A DNA stretch of 21,582 nucleotides, from the NCBI GenBank assembly GCA_029339195.1, contig JAPTJF010000677.1, positions 1 to 21,582 on the forward strand, read 5' to 3'. The notes under the pieces were generated by a model. It was not told the DNA's origin and searched no databases. It saw only the letters and a list, made by a program, of their open reading frames with translations. The stretch comes from Micractinium sp. NFX-FRZ (lineage: Eukaryota > Chlorophyta > Trebouxiophyceae > Chlorellales > Chlorellaceae). This document shows, piece by piece, positions 1-15,185 of the stretch (its first letter is position 1; each line of letters begins with the position of its first letter). The translations under genes and the position numbers were made by a program.

Positions 1-640
1 GCTCTCCTGCGGCAGGTCGACCCCGGCCCCCCCCCCACTCCATCTGCTGTTGTGGCAACCCACATACGGTGTTGAACGGCTCCCGCCCCCGCTACGCCAC
101 ATGCAAGCCCTGCCCTTCAATGGTTCAATCATGCGTGATTGATTCATTGAGCAGCACATGTTTGTGATGACAAAACGTGCAACCCGCGAGTCAGTCAGTC
201 GGACAGTATGTTAGCGCCCTCCAAGCAACATCCCTTCAGCAGCACAACTTGTAGCCACTGGCCAGCAGGAAGGGCAAGGTTGGCACGGCAGTAAGGAGGC
301 GGACCCCGTGCTGCTGATAGCACCTCGAGAGCTCTTTGCGGCTTGTTGAAATCCGAGTTGGCCACCCAAACTGCGCCCTCTGACCCGTACTGTGCACATC
401 CTGTTTGCTGGCTTTCTTTCCTTATCGGTACCATGTCTACACTACACTAAGACAATATTAGTACGGACTTGGTGATTCAGACATGGGCAAACAACAATGC
501 ATGCTCCGCAGTGAGGCTGTTGCACACATACACATACACACGTGCTGCTCGAGCTTGAGCTCCCAACACTGCGCGAAAACTTGGCGCCCACGGGGTTAAC
601 ATCCGTGAGCTCAATCGCCCGTTGGGAGCCGATTTCCAGG
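1..640. other. 3' flank of the rlmN-like gene, no gene seen
   Basis: This stretch lies downstream of the stop codon of the minus-strand methyltransferase gene and probably holds its 3' UTR and spacer. Short open frames on both strands show no recognisable domain or convincing splice structure. A CA-rich simple stretch lies near 525-541 and a run of ten C residues near 28-37. I did not find the TGTAA signal on the minus strand here, so the 3' end of the transcript is not placed. Confidence 0.6.
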
Positions 641-6220
<5,580 letters not shown>

Positions 6221-6646
6221 GTCGGAAACCTGCGCGCCCGCACTCTTAGAGCCACTGTTGTGGTTGGAGTAGTTACTCTATGTAACGAAAGAGACACAAG
6301 CACATGCATGCGCCGTTTTGTGGCCACAGAAAAAGTAGCATGCTGACGTGCACCCAGCGTGCGGATTTTGCCGCTCAGCGATCCCACGACCCTCCCTCTT
6401 CTTTCGGTCCGGCACCACACGCATTCTTGATCAGTGGGCTCCAAGTTGGCGCGACCTGCTCCTGCTCCCGCCACAGCTCCGTGCACCAGCCAGGCCCGTG
6501 CACCAGCAGCAAAGCTCCTGTTTGCGTAGAGCAGCGTTGCCGGCAGGCCCTGTCCTAGCTTCAGCTCGGCTGCGACACTGCCAGCAGGCGGGAGGACAGC
6601 GCCGGGCCGGCCTCCTGCCTCCTTTCCACACCGCAGCCGTGCCACC
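6221..6646. promoter_or_regulatory. Divergent promoter region between the rlmN-like and TGD3-like genes
   Basis: The two start codons face away from each other with 426 bp between them, so this interval must hold both 5' UTRs and both promoters unless either gene has an upstream untranslated exon. I see no clear TATA box. A short inverted repeat GTTAC-TCTAT-GTAAC lies at 6272-6286 and a palindromic CATGCATG near 6303-6310. I saw no GTAC core, the SBP-protein target, here. Confidence 0.6.
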
Positions 6647-9600
6647 ATGCGCTTGGTGACGCCGCAGCGGGCGGCGGAAGCCAGCCACTGCAGCAGCGGC
6701 AGCAGCTGCTGTGGGCCGCCGCCGGCGCCCTCCCGCAGGCCTGCTCACCAGCAGCAGCAGCAGCGCTTGCAGCAACGGCCGTACCTTGCGCCGACAATAC
6801 TCCGCAGCAGCAGCAGCAGCAGCAGCAGTTGCGGTGGGCATGCGCGGCGGTTGCGGCTGCAGTGCAGCGCGTCGTCGCCGCTCAGGCAGGCGCAGGCTGA
6901 AGCCGACGCGCAGCTGGGCGGCAATGCAGCCGCAGCAGCCACGCAGCAGCAGCAGCCTGTGGCCGGCAGCAGCGCGCCACCAGCACAGGCAGATGTGCTG
7001 ATTGAATTCAAGAACGTGTGGAAGGCGTTTGGCAGGTGAGCAGGTGGCCCGGGAAGCGAGAGGGCAGGGTCTGGACCGTCTTGTTCATAACGTTCTGCAG
7101 GCTGCGGTGGGCTAGCTCCAGTGCCGTGCACCCATCCGCCCCCTGCATTGCTTGGCTGGTTTTTATCACTCAATATCGCAGCACCCACCTCATTGCCGCC
7201 CCACCTGCCTTCTATGCCCCACCTGCCTTCTATGCCCCACCTCCTTACTTGCTCATACCTCCGCCCCGCCCCGCCCCGCCCTGCCCGCCTGCCCGCCCGC
7301 CCTGCAGCAAGCAGATCCTGCGGGGGGCCACGTTCAAGATCCGACGAGGCGAGGCCGTGGGCATCATCGGCAGCAGCGGCACCGGCAAGTCGACCACGCT
7401 GCGCCTGGCGGCAGGGCTGCTGGAGCCAGACAGGGTGCGGGGCGTGCTGGCTGCCGGGGGAGGCCTGCTGGAGACTGCTGGCTGCCCTGGGGGCGGTGCT
7501 GGTGGGGGTCCGCAGAGGGCGCCGGGGTGGGCCAGCGGTTGGGTGTGAGGCAGCAGCGGCAGCCAGCAATGCATAGGAGTCCAGGGGGCGCATCTGTGCC
7601 CACCCGGCTGTGCTTGAAAACAAGAGGGACCGGGCAGGCTGCGCTGCCCACCCACCGTCCCCCTCCTTGCCCACACCCTGCTGCTCACCACCACCGCCAA
7701 CCCTGCCTGCTGCGCTGTGCTGGTGCTGTGCCGTGCTGTGCCTGCAGGGCGAGGTGCTGATCAAGGGCGAGCCGCGGCACGGTCTTATCAGTGATGACGA
7801 CACGTCGGACAAGCTCAAAGTGGGGCTGGTCTTCCAGGTGAGGGTGCTGGCAGGGGGAGGTGCTGGGCCAGGGGGTGGGTGCAAGGGGACAAGTGTGTGT
7901 GAGGAGGTGGCAAGTGCATGTGCCGGTGAGGCAGGGTTTGCCCACCATGCAATCTGTGCACTCGCCCCGTCCACAGTCCCGCCCACCCACCCGCTCTGTC
8001 TCTTTTTCCTCGCTTTCCTGCCCCGCCTGCACAACGGCGCATGCAATTTCACTCGCGTTCTGTCTGCCCACCCGACTTTCTCTCTCTGCACACACCATGC
8101 AGAGTGGCGCGCTGTTTGACTCGCTGACTGTGGGCGAGAACGTGGGCTTCCTGCTGCACGAGCACACAAAGCTGCCGGCTCCAAAGATTCAGGTAGGGAC
8201 GGACAGGCTGGTGAGCTTTGTGTGCACGCATATTGTGAGGGGAAGTGGTGTGCATTTACGGTATGGGCATACAAAGCTTGCTGCTGCCTTGATTAGAACT
8301 GAGGGCTGGGTTTACGTACATCGGAGGGGCGGGGGGAGAGGAGGGGCCAGCGCTCCCGCAGCTGTCTCCTCATGTCTCGTCTGCCCACGTCAAATAAGCA
8401 CAGCGCTCAACGCTGGGCAAGGTGGGGCTGACCCTGAACACACCGCGCCCAACACTGACATTGTTCCCCTTCTGTTCAACTGATTCCTGTTGGCAGGAGC
8501 TGGTGTCTGAGTCGCTGGGCAAGGTGGGGCTGAGCGGCGTGGAGGCGCTCTACCCCTCGGAGCTCAGCGGCGGCATGAAGAAGCGCGTGGCGCTGGCGCG
8601 CGCCATTGTGCGGGATGAGAAGCACGACTTTGTGGAGCAGGTACGGGAGGGGGGTGGGGACTCTGCTTGGGTGGGAAATTGCTTGGGTGGGGCGAGGAGC
8701 ACGATTTTGTGGACCAGGTGTGCGGGTGGGGGATGCTTGTGTGTGTGTATGTGTGCGGTGTGAAGCGTGGCAGCGTGAGCGGGCCGGACTGTGGGGGGTA
8801 CTGTGGTAGGGCAGGGTGGGTGCAGCACGGAGGTTACATGCCCACACCCTGCAATGTGGTGCACCGTACCCTCTGCGTGCCCGTGCGACCCTCTTGCTGT
8901 GCTGTGCTGTGCCAGGTCATCGTGCACGCCGAGCCCACTGCTGGGGTGTGCTGTGCCATGCTAACTTGCCCCCCGTGCTGTGCTGTGCTGTGCCAGGTCA
9001 TCATGTACGACGAGCCCACGGCGGGGCTGGACCCTGTGGCCTCCACTGTTGTGGAAGACCTGATCCGGGATCTGCATGAGAAGCATGGGGAGGGGCACCA
9101 CCACGAGCATCACGAGGAGCACCATCACGCGCAGCATGCACACCACCACCACGGCCACCACCACAGCTCTCACCAGGAGCAGCAGCCGAGCAACGGGCAT
9201 CGCGCACACAGCGGCGCGGCGGCCAGCAACGGCAACGGCAATGGCGCCGGCGCCGGTGCTGCAGCGCAAGGGCAGGCGCAGCAGCAGGCGCAGCAGCAGG
9301 AGGAGCACCGCGAGTGCCCCCCGGGCGGCATCACCTCGTACATCGTGGTCACACACCAGCACAGCACCATCCGACGTGCAGGTGGGGACGGGGGGAGGTG
9401 CCTGGCCTTGTGGCGCTGCCCTTTTGGAAGACGGGGGTGTTGGCGGTTGGGCTGCCTGGGGCCCTGCCAGCACAGGAAGCACTGGCAATGTGCCGTTGCT
9501 GCTGCCGCCAGCACCACGCCGCGCTGTGCGTGCTGGCGCCACTGCCCCGCTGCCCCGCCACATGCCAGACCCTGCCTATGCCAGCTGCCGGCGCTGCCAG

Positions 9601-10403
9601 CCCTGCGCCGCAACGGCCATTCACTGCACAGACCTGGGCGTCTACGCAATCCCGCCCGCCTGCATCTCTTGACCGCATCATTGTCCTGCTGCACCAAACC
9701 GGGAACAGCACATCGTTTAGTTGCCAGCTGGCCAACTCACGAAGTGGTCAACCCCTCCTCCTGCCCCGCCTGCAGTCGACCGCATCATCTTTCTGCACGA
9801 GGGGCGCGTGGTGTGGGAGGGCAGCGTGGAAGAGTTTGACACAACAGGTGGGCCAGCCTCCAACTTGTGGCTTGTGGCGTGTGCTTGTGGGTGTTGGCGA
9901 GGGGCGCCAGGAGGCAGACTTGTTGACCGGTGGATGGCAGGCTGGCAGGCTGGCTGGCTGTGTGGGAGCGGAGTAGTTGCGCCGCAGCGAGGAGGGGGGT
10001 GGGTGGCTGGGCTGGACGGGATGAGCAAGGTGGGAAGGCGGAGGCTCCTCTGAGAGGCCGGCTGGGGGTGGCTGGTGGGAGGCGCAGCGGCTGGGCTTAC
10101 TTGGGAGGAGGGTGAGTGGGCGCAGCAGCAGCGAGGGTGGTGCTGCCCTGCCCTCTTCCACCAAGCCCACCCTGGCGAGTTGGCGTTCCCTTTCAAGGCG
10201 GTTGGTGGTCATGGCTGGCCTTGCTCCTGCCTCTCATGGCAGTTGGCTTGTGTGCGTTCACAAGCTGTGCCCCCGTCCCCGTGTCCCTAGCGCACTTCCT
10301 ACCCTGCTTTGACCCCTGTCCCCCCTCGCCCGCCCCTGCAGACGAACCCATTGTGCGGCAGTTTGCCAGCGGCAGCCTGCAGGGGCCCATCAAGTACGAG
10401 TGA
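6647..10403 (+). CDS. TGD3: TGD3/MlaF-type ABC transporter ATPase for plastid lipid import, 8 exons
   Basis: In plants TGD3 is the stromal ATPase that drives the TGD1-TGD2 complex, bringing ER-derived lipid precursors into the chloroplast; it is the counterpart of bacterial MlaF. Exons: 6647-7035, 7308-7434, 7748-7837, 8103-8192, 8497-8640, 8997-9381, 9776-9847, 10342-10403. All introns are GT-AG and phases close to 452 codons. Visible motifs: Walker [10 protein letters not shown] (151-159), Q-loop Q202, ABC signature LSGGM (255-259), Walker B with D285 and E286, D-loop GLD, H-loop H400 (VVTHQH). The C-terminus follows the plant TGD3 pattern ([14 protein letters not shown]). Residues 1-110 are rich in R, S, A and Q like a plastid transit peptide. 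The ATG sits in a GCCACCATG context, which supports the start. Residues ~307-387 form a His-rich then G/A/Q-rich insertion. Assignment is firm; localisation is inferred. Confidence 0.95.
7201..7248 (+). repeat. 18-bp tandem repeat in TGD3 intron 1
   Basis: Two identical 18-bp units (7201-7218 and 7219-7236) and a partial third. They precede the long pyrimidine tract that leads into the acceptor of exon 2 at 7307. Confidence 0.85.
8411..8431 (+). other. Perfect 21-bp copy of TGD3 exon 5 sequence in intron 4
   Basis: These 21 bases are identical to 8513-8533 inside exon 5, which encode the LGKVGLS stretch. The copy lies 102 bp upstream in intron 4. Flanking bases do not match well, and there is no acceptor at the copy. 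Confidence 0.85.
8694..8719 (+). other. Copy of the TGD3 exon 5 donor edge in intron 5
   Basis: Matches 8617-8642 at 23 of 26 bases, covering the last eight codons of exon 5 and the GT donor. The copy encodes EEHDFVDQ where the exon encodes EKHDFVEQ and keeps a usable CAG|GT. It lies 77 bp downstream, so its use would shift the frame into exon 6. Confidence 0.85.
8902..8996 (+). other. Copy of the TGD3 exon 6 acceptor edge: candidate in-frame alternative acceptor with a mutated Walker B
   Basis: 8902-8945 aligns with 8983-9026, including the GCTGTG-rich tract and the CCAG acceptor. From 8916, 25 of the first 30 bases match exon 6. The offset is 81 bp. Translation from 8916 runs 27 codons without a stop straight into the real exon 6: first [11 protein letters not shown], in which the Walker B aspartate becomes alanine, then a cysteine-rich stretch with seven Cys. 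Whether this acceptor is ever used cannot be told from the DNA. Confidence 0.8.
9653..9695 (+). other. Degenerate copy of the TGD3 exon 7 acceptor edge in intron 6
   Basis: 9671-9681 is identical to 9778-9788, with matching CGCCTGCA before and CTGCAC after. The copy encodes LDRIIVL where the exon encodes VDRIIFL. The acceptor CAG has decayed to CAT, so the copy is dead as a splice site. Confidence 0.75.
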
Positions 10404-10529
10404 GGGGCCCCGGGCAGTACGAGTGCGGGCGCCGAGGCAGTACGAGCGAGCCCCCCCAGGCAGTACGAGTGCGGGCGCCGAGGCAGTACGAGCGAGGCCC
10501 CCCAGGCAGTATGAGTGCGGGCGCCGAGG
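10392..10529 (+). repeat. Six-unit 23-bp tandem array that begins in the last codons of TGD3
   Basis: Six contiguous 23-bp units start at 10392, 10415, 10438, 10461, 10484 and 10507. Unit 1 holds the last codons and the stop (AAG TAC GAG TGA). Later units alternate between two types, one with GAGTGCGGGCGCC and one with GAGCGAG followed by a C-rich run, which suggests growth by 46-bp steps. No later unit keeps a TGA at the position equivalent to the real stop. Confidence 0.9.
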
Positions 10530-11141
10530 CGGCAGCAGGGGTGAGGGCCCAGGCAGCATTGCTGGCGCCTTGGCGCCTTGCAAGATCTTTGCTATACAGG
10601 CACGCCTTCCCCTCCAGGCCTGGGCGGCTCCTCAGCCCGCCAGCCTGCTGGCCAAACCAACAACATGCTGCTCCCGAAGCTCGTGCCCCTGCCCCCTCGT
10701 CCTGCCTCTTCTCCCTGCCGCCCGAATCACCCTGCCCTGCTGCGCTCGCGGCCACCCTTCCCCTTGCGTGCTGCCCCTGCCAGCAGCAGCCAGCGTGCCC
10801 GCTCCTCTTCTGATCTGCTTGGCGCCGCTGCCGTTCCTCTGCAATGCGCTGCCGCATCATCGCCACCGCGGCTGCCGCCCTTGGCCAGCCCGGGCACATG
10901 CCATGCCGCTGTTCCACCACCACCATCCCGCCCTTTGACGATTTCATTCCCTGTGCATTCGCCACCGCACCCGCCCCATTTCTTGTCCTGCGTGTTGCCC
11001 CCCTGGCTACAAAGCGCCCATGCCAACTCCCCCTGAGCAGCGCAGGACTGTTTGGATCGCAATCCCCTTTTGGCCTCTGGTTCAGCTCGACCCCTCCCCT
11101 TCTGTCTGTGTATACCCTCTATGCAAGCCCCCTGCATGTAA
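10404..11141 (+). terminator. TGD3 3' UTR with TGTAA polyadenylation-type signal
   Basis: A TGTAA at 11137-11141 is the first good match to the chlorophyte polyadenylation signal after the TGD3 stop. That would give a 3' UTR of about 750 nt, starting with the 23-bp array and continuing through C-rich sequence. The interval has no convincing exon. The actual cleavage site is unverified. Confidence 0.55.
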
Positions 11142-12039
11142 ATTAGGCGCATTACTTAACTAGTGGCAGCAAGACCTGCTTGCAAGGGTCAGGGGAGATA
11201 GGAAGTAGTACCACGGCATGCTGCCTCCGTCACAGCAAGCCCAGGCCAGGGGCAGCAGTGGGCGCGCTGACTGGGCGGTCGGCTGACAAGAGGGTCTTTC
11301 CATGCCCTGTCCGCATTGCTACATGCACCCCGGGCTGGCGCAGCAGATCAGGGAGCGGTCGTGGCACCCTGTGGTTCATTGGGGTCGTTGTTAAGGAACC
11401 ATGTCTCAGACGGGCATCACAGCAGGCAGCGCAGCAGGCACCACAGCGGGCATCGCAGCAGGCAACACAGCGGGCACCACAGCGGGCGCCACAACAGGCC
11501 TCGCAGTAGGCGCCACAGCAGGCACCACAGCGGGCACCACAGCGGGCACCACAGCGGGCACCACAGCAGGCGCCATAGCAGGCACCACAGCGGGCATCCC
11601 TGGAAGGAGCATGCAGGCAGGGGCCCCTGCTGGGCAGCTGGGCTCACTGTAGATGCCATCCCAGCTCCCAAGCACCTGGGAAAATTTGCAGCGAAATTCA
11701 CCCCGGCCGCTCGGGGGGACTGGGCCAGGCCGGCCCCTCTCACCCGGACTAATGAAGTCAGCCACCCGCAGGCTTTTGGCGACGGCTGTGCACTGCAGAA
11801 TGGGCGCATTCCATTAAGGCCGGGTGGGTCAGCCAGGGCAGTTTGGAAAGCAGGCAGGCCAAGGCTGGCGGCTACAGGGGTGGGCCCTCAAAGGGCGTGC
11901 AACCGTTAAGTGAGGGTGGGAGGGGACCGCGTGTGTTCGGCTAAAGCCCTGCTGCCGTTTGAGTCGCCCTCCTGCACCCTGTTTTGCTGCGGAATCTGTT
12001 GTGATTGCGTGACCGGGCGTCATAGGTGGTAAGAGGCGG
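11142..12039. other. Spacer between TGD3 and the first SBP gene
   Basis: Apart from the repeat-encoded open frame at 11401-11652, I find no recognisable gene. The promoter and 5' UTR of the first SBP gene should lie at its right end. One GTAC core lies at 11208-11211, a number expected by chance at this length. Confidence 0.5.
11401..11652 (+). CDS. Hypothetical 83-residue GxxxG-repeat ORF on a 12-bp minisatellite
   Basis: An ATG with A at -3 opens a frame built almost wholly from a 12-bp unit (GGCACCACAGCG type). The peptide has glycine at every fourth position for about 15 units (GTTA, GIAA, GATA types), a perfect glycine-zipper spacing, followed by a non-repetitive tail ending in GQLGSL. 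The minisatellite is also open in other frames on both strands, so openness alone is weak evidence for coding. It may simply be a repeat in the spacer. Confidence 0.25.
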   Translation: MSQTGITAGSAAGTTAGIAAGNTAGTTAGATTGLAVGATAGTTAGTTAGTTAGTTAGAIAGTTAGIPGRSMQAGAPAGQLGSL

Positions 12040-15000
12040 ATGTCCAGCATAGCTGACCTGGCACTCCCACTCCCTTGCAAAGGTGTGAAGAAGGCTCAAG
12101 AGCAGGCCCCAGCGCTTCACACATACTTGCAGATCCCCTCCTCACTTGCTGCATCAACGGGCGGCACGCCGCTGGTTCGTGAACACCAACTTCGGGAGGC
12201 TACCTGTTCCGAGCACCTTTCTCTCTTCGCCGCTGCAGGTTTGTCACTTATCCAGCTGCCAAAGCAGACCGAGTCTGTAGGGCGGCGTTCGGAACTCGGC
12301 GTACCAGCCAGGAGTTGCCGGTGACGCCCTCGCATGGGGGGCAGCTGCAAGGCCTCTCTCCTGCCCACGTGCAAGCTTGCACTGTTCTGCCCTCCATGCA
12401 GGCATGTTCCAAGTGTACCCGTCCGCGGTCGGAGGCGCGGAGAGAGGAGCCGCGGGCGTTGCCAAGGACAGCAGCGGAGCCGCCGGCACCCCGGCGTCGG
12501 CCCGCCGAACCTCCTCCCCTCCGGCGCGTGCTGGGCCCGCAGGCAACAGCTGCCGTGTCCCAAATTGCGTCATCCGGCCTGTCAGCAACTACGGCAAGGT
12601 AATTGGGCGGTCTTGGGGCAGTGGCTGTCGTCTTGCGGTGGATGGGTGGCTGCGGCCGGGGCTGCCCGCGTGGGGCTGCCACTGGCCGGCGGTGCCCAGG
12701 CGGGATGCTAGTGTCCGGCGGTGCCCGGGCGGGGTACTGGTGACCCAGGTGACCCGGACGGGTGCCAGTGGTCTGGGGTGCAGGACGGGCGCTAGTGGCC
12801 GGCGGTGCCTGGGCGGGGTGACTGGATACCAGGGGGCGGTACAGTTCCTTTTGAGGGCAGCCTCTGCCCCTGGGGGCTAAGTGCCCCGTGAGAGATGGCT
12901 AGGGCTTCACACCTCCTTCCCGCAAGCCCACCCTCCTCCCAGCCTTGCTCCGCCTTGCGGAAGTCCAACAGCATTCCGCGTTTGTCGGATGGGCGCTCTG
13001 GCACGCCTGGCCCCTGTCCCTGTCTGCCCCCTGTTGACCTAAGTTGACCCCTGCCTGCGCCCACCCCCCCTTACCCCCCGTTCCCCGCCAGCAGAAGCAT
13101 CGCGTGTGTGCCAAGCACTACTCAGCACCAACGATCAACCTAGGAGGGGCGGGCCTGGCACGGTTCTGCCAGCAGGCAAGCGGGAAGGGAGAGCGGTGCG
13201 AGGGGCAGGCGTGCTGTACACACGATGCCGGGGACGCCACCCCGTTGCCGCTCTGCTGCGCCACCCCATTCCGTGCTGCTGCCTCATGCCCCACCCCCAT
13301 GCTCGCTCGTGCCTATGCAGTGCGGGCGCCTCCATCAGCTAGAAGCGTTCAATGGGGATCAGCGCAGGTGAGACATTACTAAGTAAAGTAAAAGTAAAGT
13401 TTGCTTTAACGTCCACGTCCTTTACTGTGCACCACTCTTGTGTGCTGTGCCGCGCCAATACAACTCCACATGTGCATTGTACAAAGAGCGCTTGCCGCTG
13501 CATGAACCCTCTGCCTACGCAACGCACCTGCCTCCTCCTCACTCCTCCCCTGCCCTCGTCTCTCCCTGCCCATGCCTCCACCCCGCCCTCCAGCTGCATG
13601 CAAAGCTTGGAGAAGCAGGTGGCGCGGCGCAAGCGGCGGCGGGCGGAGCGCCAAGACAGAGGATGGACGGAGGAAGGGCCAGCGGCGCCGGCGGCGGGGG
13701 CGGCGGCGCCCCAGGCGCCGCTGCAGCAGCCGCCGCCGCAGCGGCCCCGCGTGGCTGCCGCTCTCACGACAACGCTTCAGCCGCAACAGCTGGCACATCT
13801 GCAGCATCGGCTGCACCCAGCGCCGCAGCAGCAGCAGGCAGAGCAGCAGCAGCAGGCGCAGCGTGTTGAGGTGCAGCTGCAGGCGGCCCCCTGGTGGCAG
13901 CCCTCAGCCCCCAGCGGTCCTCAGGCTGCCCCAGAGCAGCCCAAGCCGCAGCAGGCGCAGCGCTCCCCAAGCTCTCCCTCCACCCCTGCATCCAGCACAG
14001 CAGGTGGGCTCACTCTGCCCAGCCTCGCTGGCATGCTTCTGCAGGCCAGGCAGATCAGAGCATATGCTGCCGGCAGTGCCTCCTGGCCTGGCCCCCTGGC
14101 TTCCCTTCCCGGCGGCCCCCTCTCTCGCCACCTGTGCTGCTGACTGCCCCAACTGGACCTCATCTGCCGTGCGTCTTGGCATGCCCACCGTCTGCTGCCG
14201 CTCTGCCTGCTTGCTGACCGTCTGCTGTCGCTCTGCCTGCTTGCTGACCGCCCGCTGCCCCTCTGCCTGCCCCCGTTCACAGGCGACCTATTGGCCACTC
14301 AGAGCGGAATCATGTTTCGAACCGTCGCCTCCCCTGTGGCTCCAGCCGGCCCTCAATCTGGCTTACTGGCAGCAGCGCCGGCGGGGCAGCAGGCACAGCA
14401 GCAGGTGGCAGCGCAGCAGGCACAGCAGCAGCAGGCAGTCCCACAGCACGCCCCAGCGGCACAGCGGGCGCAGCAAGCGCCTGAGCATGTGCAGCTGCCG
14501 GTGCAGTTGGCATCGCAGCTGCTGCGGCTGCTGCACACGCTGCTGCAGGGCCGTGGTGCCACGGTGAGAGCCTTGCCCGCTTGCGCGTCCCTTCCTTGCA
14601 GCTTGCCTCAAGTTGTTGGCGCACTCACTGCCGCCCCCACCTGCAACCGTCCTCATGCACAGTCCCTGCCAATGGTGCACTCCCGGCCAACCCACACGGC
14701 AGATTGATTGGGGACTTGCTCCGATTCCGTTGTTGTGTGCAGGACGCGCCACGCACCAACGCCGGCACCCCATCAGCGGCTGCACCAGTTGTTCCCTCTG
14801 TTGCCCAGCAAGGGCAGCAGCAGGTGCAGCGGGCCCCCAGCACGGCAGCTGCCAACCAGGCGCAGCGGCCTATCAGGTGCGGAGGACTTAAGTTTGTGTG
14901 CTAGGGCTGTGCTTTGTGCAGTGGCTGGTGGCTTCAGGCGGTGTGCTGCCTTGCTGCCAGCCTGGCAGCCCACCAGACTAACAGCCCCGCAGGCGTGCCG

Positions 15001-15185
15001 CTGCAGGCCAGCCTGCCACCCCTCAGCAGCTGTTCAGCACTTGTGCGCTCCACTTCCCCCGCCACCCGCCCACAACCCCCCCCCCACACACACGTGCTTC
15101 CTGCAGGCCCGCCGGAATGCCCGCAGACGCAGCGAGGCAGGCGGCACTGCTGGCCGCCCTGACCGGCATGGCGTGCTCCACGTAG
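12040..15185 (+). CDS. SBP-box (SQUAMOSA promoter-binding-like) transcription factor 1, 8 exons
   Basis: SBP proteins are plant and green-algal DNA-binding factors with two zinc sites that recognise GTAC cores. Model: 12040-12238, 12402-12598, 13095-13175, 13321-13367, 13594-14003, 14283-14563, 14743-14876, 15107-15185; phases close to 475 codons. Zinc site 1: C117, C122, C137, H140. Zinc site 2: C157, C160, H164, C176, with the family spacing C-x2-C-x3-H-x11-C. A basic nuclear-localisation stretch (VARRKRRRAERQ) follows. The tail is Q- and A-rich, with a helix VQLPVQLASQLLRLLHTLLQ that matches one in the second SBP gene. Intron 3 is GC-AG. Exons 2-4 are well supported by the domain and by the paralogue. 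Exon 1 and exons 6-8 rest on phase, splice signals and partial paralogue similarity. If the intron after 14003 is not removed, the frame stops at 14143 instead. Confidence 0.8.
12682..12830 (+). repeat. Degenerate ~29-bp tandem repeat in SBP1 intron 2
   Basis: About five imperfect units share a core like GGCCGGCGGTGCC followed by GGGCGGG and a CTAG or CTGG. The units run from about 12682 to 12830 inside the intron that splits zinc site 1. There is no sign of coding. Confidence 0.7.
13176..13320 (+). other. GC-AG intron splitting zinc finger 2 of SBP1
   Basis: The exon ends CCAGCAG at 13175 and the intron starts GCAAGC, a good GC-donor context. It ends at a TATGCAG acceptor at 13320. Removal joins the codons for CQQ to CGRLH, restoring the invariant C-x2-C of the second zinc site. 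A GT donor farther on (near 13196) would insert residues between the two cysteines and break the site. Confidence 0.85.

Noticed and set aside
195..434. Short minus-strand frames before the rlmN 3' end as a separate gene
   Set aside because: No domain, no splice support and no regulatory signal; most likely 3' UTR or spacer.
6745..8274. A 509-codon open frame on the minus strand opposite TGD3
   Set aside because: It is low-complexity (Ser, Pro, Ala, Leu) and antisense to exons with clear ABC-ATPase motifs. Openness follows from high GC content.
8694..8945. A cassette exon formed by the two echoes in TGD3 intron 5
   Set aside because: The order is donor copy then acceptor copy, so they bound an intron, not an exon. 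Only the acceptor copy could alter the product in frame.
10392..10529. CRISPR-like array of 23-bp repeats
   Set aside because: Units are contiguous with no spacers and derive from the end of the TGD3 coding region. The window is eukaryotic.
13176..13300. GT donor near 13196 instead of the GC donor for SBP1 exon 3
   Set aside because: It would insert residues between the two cysteines of zinc site 2. The GC donor restores C-x2-C and is present at the same place in SBP2.
14004..14143. SBP1 ending at the in-frame TGA at 14141-14143
   Set aside because: Splicing at 14003|14004 to 14283 keeps phase and recovers a helix shared with SBP2. I kept the early stop only as an alternative.
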